A DNA stretch of 5,807 nt. Origin: Friedmanniella sp. (GTDB lineage Bacteria; Actinomycetota; Actinomycetes; Propionibacteriales; Propionibacteriaceae). The stretch covers positions 1 through 5,807 of the forward strand of contig JAOPXW010000368.1 of NCBI GenBank assembly GCA_025964935.1, written 5' to 3'. Shown piece after piece: positions 3,709 to 5,807 of this stretch. The stretch's first letter is position 1, and every line of letters begins with the position of its first letter. Both the position numbers and the translations under genes were made by a program. Under the pieces are notes generated by a model. It was not told the origin of the DNA and made no database searches. It saw only the letters and a list, made by a program, of their open reading frames with translations.

Positions 3709-5807
3709 ATGCCACCCAAGTCCTTCAAGGCCGACGGCGCGCCCAAAAAGCGCTGGTCGAGCACCGAGCGAGCCGCCCGCGGCCTCACCCCCCGACGCGG
3801 CGGCGGCAAGCCCCGGAGCACCAAGCGCGACGACCAGCCGGTCCGCCCGCCCCGTCGCCCCGGTCAGATCTCGGCCAACCAGGCGTCGTTCGAGGCGCGT
3901 GACGAGCAGTCCTTCGGCCGCCGCGACGACCGCGCCGGCGAGCGCGGCTCCCGTCCCGCCTCCGCCGGTCGCGAGCAGGGCTCGAGCTTCGTCCGCCGCG
4001 AGGACCGCGCCCCCTTCGTCCGCCGTGACGACAAGCCCGCGTACGGCCGTCGTGACGACAAGCCCGCCTTCAACCGTGACGACCGTCGCGACGAGCGGCC
4101 GTCGTTCAGCCGCGACGACCGTCCCGCCCACGGCGAGCGGCGCAAGCCGGCCCGCCACACCGGCGAGCGGCACGACTCCCGCCCCGCCGGCGGCACCCGT
4201 CGCTACGAGCGCCCGGTCCGCAGCACCGACCGGCCGGCCCGCGACGACCGTCCGGCCCGCACCTGGGAGGACCGGCCCGCCCGCAGCAGCGAGCGTCCGG
4301 CGCGTTCCTACGACGACCGCCCGGCCCGCAGCGACAGCGACCGTCCGGCCCGCGAGGACCGCCCGGCCCGCTCCTACGACGACCGCCCCGCCCGCAGCTA
4401 CAGCGACCGACCGGCCCGCGAGGACCGCCCGGCCCGAACCTATGAGGACCGTCCGCCGCGCTCGCAGCGCTACGACGAGCGTCCCCCCCGTGCGGAGCGT
4501 CGTTCCTACGACGACTACCCGGACACCAGCTCGGCTCACTTCGAGCGCCCCGCCCCTCTTGACCGTCCTGATCGGATCGACATGCCTGAGCCCACTCCCT
4601 TCGACTCCGACGCCCCCGTCGGCACCTTCGCCGACCTCGGCATCTCCAAGGCGCTGGTCTCCGCGCTGGCCGCGCAGGGCATCACGGCGCCCTTCCCGAT
4701 CCAGGCGGCGACCATCCCCGACGCGATCGCGGGACGCGACGTCCTCGGCCGCGGCCAGACCGGCTCGGGCAAGACCCTGGGCTTCGGTCTGCCGATGATC
4801 ACCCGCCTCGCCGGCAAGGGCAACAAGCTGCCCGGCGGCCTGGTGCTGGTCCCCACCCGTGAGCTGGCCATGCAGGTGCTCGACGTGATCGAGCCCCTGG
4901 CCCGCACCGCCGACCTGTCCTGCGTCCTGGTCGCCGGCGGCATGTCCTACACCCCGCAGCTGCGGGCGTTCCAGCGCGGCGTCGACATCGTCGTCGCCAC
5001 CCCGGGTCGTCTGATCGACCTGATGGACCAGGGTGCCGTCGACCTGAGCCGGGTCGAGGTCACCGTCCTGGACGAGGCCGACCACATGGCCGACCTGGGC
5101 TTCATGCCCGCCGTCACCCAGATCCTCGAGGCGGTGCCGGCCGGCGGTCAGCGGCTGCTGTTCTCCGCCACGCTGGACCACGCGATCGACCGTCTGGTCC
5201 GCACCTACCTGGTCGACCCGGTGACCCGCGAGGTCGACTCCAGCCAGGCCAGCGTCACCACCATGGCCCACCACTTCCTCAACATCGCGCCCAAGGACAA
5301 GACGGCCCTGACCGCCGAGATCGCCGGTCGTGACGGCCGTACGGTCATCTTCGTCCGCACCCAGCGCGGCGCCGACCGGGTGGCCGAGCAGCTCCGCAGC
5401 GCCGGGGTGATGGCCGGTGCCCTGCACGGTGGCCTGGCCCAGGGCGCCCGGACGCGGATCCTGTCGGTCTTCAAGGACGGGCAGCTGCCCGTCCTGGTCG
5501 CCACCGACGTCGCCGCCCGCGGCATCCACGTCGACGAGGTCGGTCTGGTCCTGCAGGCCGACCCGCCCGCCGGCCCGAAGGAATACCTGCACCGCGCCGG
5601 TCGTACGGCGCGCGCCGGGGGCACCGGGGTCGTGGTGACCCTGGTCCTGCCGCACCAGCGTCGTGAGCTCGACCGGCTCACCCACCAGGCCGGGGTCCGC
5701 CCCGCCGCGCTGCCCGCGCAGCCCGGTGACGAGAAGCTGGCCGAGGCCACCGGTGCCCGGCAGCCCAGCGGGGTCGCCGTCAGCGACGTCGACTACCAGC
5801 GTCTGAT
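3709..5807 (+). CDS. DEAD-box ATP-dependent RNA helicase with long N-terminal Arg/Asp-rich disordered tail (3' end missing)
   Basis: Unwinds or remodels RNA using ATP in the cytoplasm, probably in ribosome assembly, RNA decay or cold adaptation. The 699 visible residues have no stop; the right edge cuts the gene. Residues 1-50 are basic (Lys/Arg), 60-150 carry RRDD-type repeats, 167-264 carry [DE]RP[AVP]R repeats, and about 270-305 link to the core. Core motifs: Q motif (Phe307, PFPIQ with Gln332), motif I GQTGSGKT (349-356), Ia PTRELA (382-387), Ib TPGR (431-434), II DEAD (455-458), III SAT (486-488), IV VIFVRT (546-551), V ATDVAARGIHVD (598-609) and VI HRAGRTARAG (628-637). All key residues are intact. 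GIHVD in place of the common GIDV, and the ending ATGARQPSGV, are features I associate with actinobacterial members, which usually end soon after this point. A helicase tail this long at the N-terminus is unusual; most bacterial tails are C-terminal. The gene probably has its own promoter. Confidence 0.95.
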   Translation, partial: MPPKSFKADGAPKKRWSSTERAARGLTPRRGGGKPRSTKRDDQPVRPPRRPGQISANQASFEARDEQSFGRRDDRAGERGSRPASAGREQGSSFVRREDRAPFVRRDDKPAYGRRDDKPAFNRDDRRDERPSFSRDDRPAHGERRKPARHTGERHDSRPAGGTRRYERPVRSTDRPARDDRPARTWEDRPARSSERPARSYDDRPARSDSDRPAREDRPARSYDDRPARSYSDRPAREDRPARTYEDRPPRSQRYDERPPRAERRSYDDYPDTSSAHFERPAPLDRPDRIDMPEPTPFDSDAPVGTFADLGISKALVSALAAQGITAPFPIQAATIPDAIAGRDVLGRGQTGSGKTLGFGLPMITRLAGKGNKLPGGLVLVPTRELAMQVLDVIEPLARTADLSCVLVAGGMSYTPQLRAFQRGVDIVVATPGRLIDLMDQGAVDLSRVEVTVLDEADHMADLGFMPAVTQILEAVPAGGQRLLFSATLDHAIDRLVRTYLVDPVTREVDSSQASVTTMAHHFLNIAPKDKTALTAEIAGRDGRTVIFVRTQRGADRVAEQLRSAGVMAGALHGGLAQGARTRILSVFKDGQLPVLVATDVAARGIHVDEVGLVLQADPPAGPKEYLHRAGRTARAGGTGVVVTLVLPHQRRELDRLTHQAGVRPAALPAQPGDEKLAEATGARQPSGVAVSDVDYQRL
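3988..4125 (+). repeat. Nine-residue aromatic-spaced RRDD repeats in the helicase tail
   Basis: Codons 94-139 encode units that start with Phe or Tyr and continue x-R-R-[DE]-D-[RK]. The aromatic residues fall exactly nine residues apart at Phe94, Phe103, Tyr112 and Phe121, with a looser copy at Phe133. The two best copies at DNA level, 4021-4047 and 4048-4074, match at 22 of 27 bases. The pattern differs from the DRPAR repeats further on, so the tail contains two repeat types. Confidence 0.75.
4207..4500 (+). repeat. [DE]RP[AVP]R repeat array in the helicase tail
   Basis: Codons 167-264 contain thirteen copies of a five-residue motif: nine DRPAR plus ERPVR, ERPAR, DRPPR and ERPPR. Short linkers such as SYD, TWE, SYS or a single acidic residue separate them. 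In residues 165-264 I count 29 Arg, 23 Asp/Glu, six Tyr, one Trp and no Lys. The array stays in frame throughout and is part of the protein, not an independent element. Such alternating charge plus aromatic residues resembles tails that bind RNA weakly and drive condensate formation in other RNA helicases; this function is inferred. Confidence 0.9.
4306..4437 (+). repeat. 66-bp tandem duplication inside the DRPAR array
   Basis: 4306-4371 and 4372-4437 are head-to-tail copies of a 66-base unit (22 codons, starting SYDDRPARS in each). By direct comparison they differ at four positions: three silent third-base changes and one GAC to TAC change that turns Asp209 into Tyr231. The unit itself holds three DRPAR motifs. 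The high identity, including synonymous positions, indicates recent in-frame duplication, although strong codon bias also keeps copies similar. Confidence 0.9.

Noticed and set aside
4207..4500. CRISPR-like look of the regular short repeats
   Set aside because: Units are short, imperfect, in frame and separated by only one to a few codons. There are no spacers of about 30 bases and no cas genes.
3659..4798. 379-codon + strand frame starting at a GTG in the helicase leader
   Set aside because: It is a shifted reading of the helicase tail repeats, giving Ser/Thr/Pro/Ala/Arg low-complexity sequence, and it ends inside the helicase core.
3532..5685. 717-codon open frame on the minus strand opposite the helicase
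   Set aside because: It mirrors the helicase, whose + strand frame carries every DEAD-box motif. Stop-free antisense frames are expected in DNA this GC-rich, and the translation is low-complexity Gly/Ala/Val/Arg with no recognisable domain.

Overview
The window comes from a very GC-rich actinobacterium (roughly three quarters G+C by eye, with third codon positions almost all G or C). Gene content and order point to Actinomycetota, because an Nnr, Alr, alpha/beta-hydrolase cluster of this type is familiar from Streptomyces and relatives. I cannot name the genus.

Layout, all on the + strand. Positions 1-1179 hold the 3' part of nnr (NAD(P)HX epimerase/dehydratase, metabolite repair), whose start lies left of the window. 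It overlaps alr (alanine racemase, 1176-2384) by the four bases ATGA. alr in turn overlaps an alpha/beta hydrolase with an N-terminal membrane anchor (2384-3478) by one base (TGATG). These three genes look like one translationally coupled operon. No promoter for it is visible, so it must lie upstream.

Positions 3479-3708 are a 230-base intergenic region that is less GC-rich (about 66%) than its surroundings. It holds a possible terminator hairpin, an extended -10 promoter (TGG-TAGGCT) and a leader of about 168 nt that can fold into a chain of hairpins. The last hairpin abuts the ribosome binding site of the next gene. A 39-codon open frame runs through the leader and stops inside that binding site.

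Positions 3709-5807 hold a DEAD-box RNA helicase, cut by the right edge. All core motifs are present, but they are preceded by an unusually long disordered tail of about 300 residues rich in Arg, Asp/Glu, Pro and aromatic residues. The tail contains two repeat styles: a 9-residue aromatic-spaced block, then 13 copies of [DE]RP[AVP]R. It includes a 66-bp tandem duplication with only four mismatches. I consider the N-terminal tail and the structured leader the most interesting parts of the window. The operon upstream is ordinary, apart from the lack of tsaE after the hydrolase.
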